5,994 nucleotides of DNA. Source: Planctomycetota bacterium (GTDB lineage Bacteria; Planctomycetota; Phycisphaerae; WQYP01). The position numbers and the translations under genes were made by a program. Location: contig JAKAYZ010000177.1 in NCBI GenBank assembly GCA_021816165.1, positions 1 through 5,994 on the forward strand, written 5' to 3'. Below are positions 4,538 to 5,994 of the stretch, piece after piece (positions within the stretch are counted from its first letter, which is position 1; each line of letters begins with the position of its first letter). The notes under the pieces were generated by a model. It was given only the letters and a program-made list of their open reading frames with translations, searched no databases and had not been told where the DNA came from.

Positions 4538-5994
4538 TTGAAATGGTCAGACGCAAAACTCGATGAACTCGCCCGGCAATTGGCATACACGCCCGCTAAC
4601 AAGCGGCGCGAGCAATTGGATGCTGCACTTGAACTGCTCAGCGAGATTGACGCGGAAGAACAATACCCGTGGGATTACATCCTGTTCAAAATCACCGGCT
4701 ATCGGGCGCGCGCGGATTCACACATTACTTTGGCCGGGCGGGCCTTGCTTGCTGATCTTCCCAGCCTGATTGAATACATTTCATCCACCATTGATGTCAA
4801 TGCTTCCGATGCCAAGGAGCAAATACTTACGCTTGATGAGGTGACGGCCGAATTTGGCGTATCGAGCAAAACCATTCAACGCTGGCGGCGGCAAGGGCTA
4901 CCTGCCATGCGGTATGTATTTTCCGACGGTGTTCGGCGCGTGGGCTTCCGGCAATCGCAGGTGGCGGCGTTCAGCCAGAGACATGCACGACGGCTGGCCG
5001 ACGCCGCACGCTATCGACAGATACCGGAAAGAGAAAAGGCCCAGATTATTGGCCGTGCCCGACGAATGTCGGCCAAATGCCACTGCTGCCTGAAACTCAT
5101 CTCGCGCCGCATTGCCCGCCGAACCGGACGCAGTCCGGAGGCCATCCGCGAGATCATCCGCCGCCACGACATGGAGAACCCATGGAGTGCCGTGTTCCCC
5201 GATTCACCCGCCCGGCTTACCGAAGCTGATCGCCGGGTGATTTCAGAATGTTTTGATCGGGGAATTTCAGTTGACTGTCTCGCCAAGCGTTATTGCCGCA
5301 GCGCCGAAAACATTCAGCAGATCGTCGCCGAAATCAAAGCGGAACAGGTTAAGGCCGTAAATATTAAATTTGTCCCCAACCCGCTTTTTGAACATGCGGA
5401 CGCCGACAAGATTATCCTCGAAGAGTTGCCGGCCAAGGCCCGTCTAGCGGCCGCGAATGAGCCGCTAGAGGATGGCCAGCAGCGCTATCTTCTGCGGCGT
5501 CCCAGCAACCTGCCTGCCTATCTGCAGGATGCTTTCCGGCAGCCCATCATGCCGCAGCCACTGGTGATTGATGCGTTCCGCCGTATGAATTATCTGAGAT
5601 TTAAAGCCTGGCGCAGGCAGTTGGATATTGATCCGGCTCGTTGTGGTCCCGGGGAACTCGATGGCGTCGCCTCGCTGCTGTCTCAGGCGGATGCGATTCG
5701 GAATCAACTGCTTCAGTCCCATCTCCGAATTGTGGTAATGGTGGCGCGTAAACACTGCCAAAGTAATGAAAATTTACTTGAATTAATATCGGACGGCAAC
5801 CTGTGGCTGATGCGAGCGGCGGATTCTTTTGATTTTTCGCGTAACGTGCGCTTCAGCACCTATCTGTCGTACGCGCTGATGAAAAATTACGCCCATCGTT
5901 TTGGTCAGCCGACATCAAATGCCAATCGCCTGCTCATTTCGCAGGACGATCTGCTTGATCAGCTTGGGGCCCCGGCAGGACAAAGCGTCCCCGA
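4538..5994 (+). CDS. Sigma-70-family RNA polymerase sigma factor with N-terminal helix-turn-helix extension (partial, 3' end outside window)
   Basis: An open frame of 485 codons starts at TTG and leaves the right edge. Residues 1-95 are a mostly helical leader (YPWDYILFKITGYRAR at 43-58). Residues 97-145 form an excisionase/MerR-like helix-turn-helix (LTLDEVTAEFGVSSKTIQRW, then RRVGFRQSQVAAF). Further helix-turn-helix-like segments lie at 183-212 and 227-265. Residues 322-360 (NLPAYLQDAFRQP...FRRMNYLRFKAWRR) resemble sigma region 1.2. Residues 386-455 are region 2, with LRIVVMVARKH, LLELISDGNLWLMRAADSF and VRFSTYLSYALMKNYAHRF, the core-binding and -10-recognition segments. Regions 3 and 4 would lie beyond the window. 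I recall the same extension plus sigma arrangement, including the RVGF and MKNFAR-like motifs, from planctomycete sigma factors. It acts in the cytoplasm with core RNA polymerase to select promoters. The class is certain; the regulon is unknown. Confidence 0.93.
   Translation, partial: MKWSDAKLDELARQLAYTPANKRREQLDAALELLSEIDAEEQYPWDYILFKITGYRARADSHITLAGRALLADLPSLIEYISSTIDVNASDAKEQILTLDEVTAEFGVSSKTIQRWRRQGLPAMRYVFSDGVRRVGFRQSQVAAFSQRHARRLADAARYRQIPEREKAQIIGRARRMSAKCHCCLKLISRRIARRTGRSPEAIREIIRRHDMENPWSAVFPDSPARLTEADRRVISECFDRGISVDCLAKRYCRSAENIQQIVAEIKAEQVKAVNIKFVPNPLFEHADADKIILEELPAKARLAAANEPLEDGQQRYLLRRPSNLPAYLQDAFRQPIMPQPLVIDAFRRMNYLRFKAWRRQLDIDPARCGPGELDGVASLLSQADAIRNQLLQSHLRIVVMVARKHCQSNENLLELISDGNLWLMRAADSFDFSRNVRFSTYLSYALMKNYAHRFGQPTSNANRLLISQDDLLDQLGAPAGQSVP

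Overview
The window looks like bacterial chromosome of moderate GC, most probably from the Planctomycetota (Phycisphaerae-like). Two genes point there. One is a sigma-70-type factor with a long N-terminal extension carrying an excisionase/MerR-like helix-turn-helix, an architecture I recall from planctomycete sigma factors. The other is a protein with an MJ0042-type zinc ribbon followed by a single membrane anchor, a common planctomycete design. The assignment rests on recalled family motifs, not on a search.

Layout, left to right. Positions 1-1252 (minus) hold the N-terminal 417 codons of a GTG-started zinc-ribbon membrane protein whose 3' end lies beyond the left edge. A 252-bp gap upstream of it carries a good sigma-70-like promoter (TTGACC-N17-TAGACT). 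Two adjacent minus-strand genes follow, at 1505-2239 and 2262-3002. They encode related membrane proteins of 244 and 246 residues, each with N-terminal membrane segments and a C-terminal winged-helix-like domain; the two C-terminal domains align without gaps. Next is accD (3147-3998, minus), the carboxyltransferase beta subunit of acetyl-CoA carboxylase and the only gene with a firm biochemical role. A 539-bp divergent intergenic region separates accD from a plus-strand sigma factor gene that starts with TTG at 4538 and runs off the right edge.

How the genes may work together. accD commits acetyl-CoA to fatty acid synthesis. The two membrane proteins are transcribed in the same direction downstream of it and could be co-transcribed, although a weak promoter that would give a leaderless message sits directly in front of the first. 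The sigma factor is divergent from accD and shares its intergenic region. That region contains a promoter candidate for each direction, a pair of alternative hairpins in the accD leader, and three copies of a TTGCGCC motif, two of which form an inverted repeat. Regulation of accD or of its own gene by this sigma factor is possible, but nothing in the sequence demonstrates it.

I saw no tRNA, rRNA, CRISPR array, insertion sequence or convincing rho-independent terminator. The most interesting items are the tandem paralogous membrane/winged-helix pair, the possible leaderless start of its first member, and the structured divergent region.
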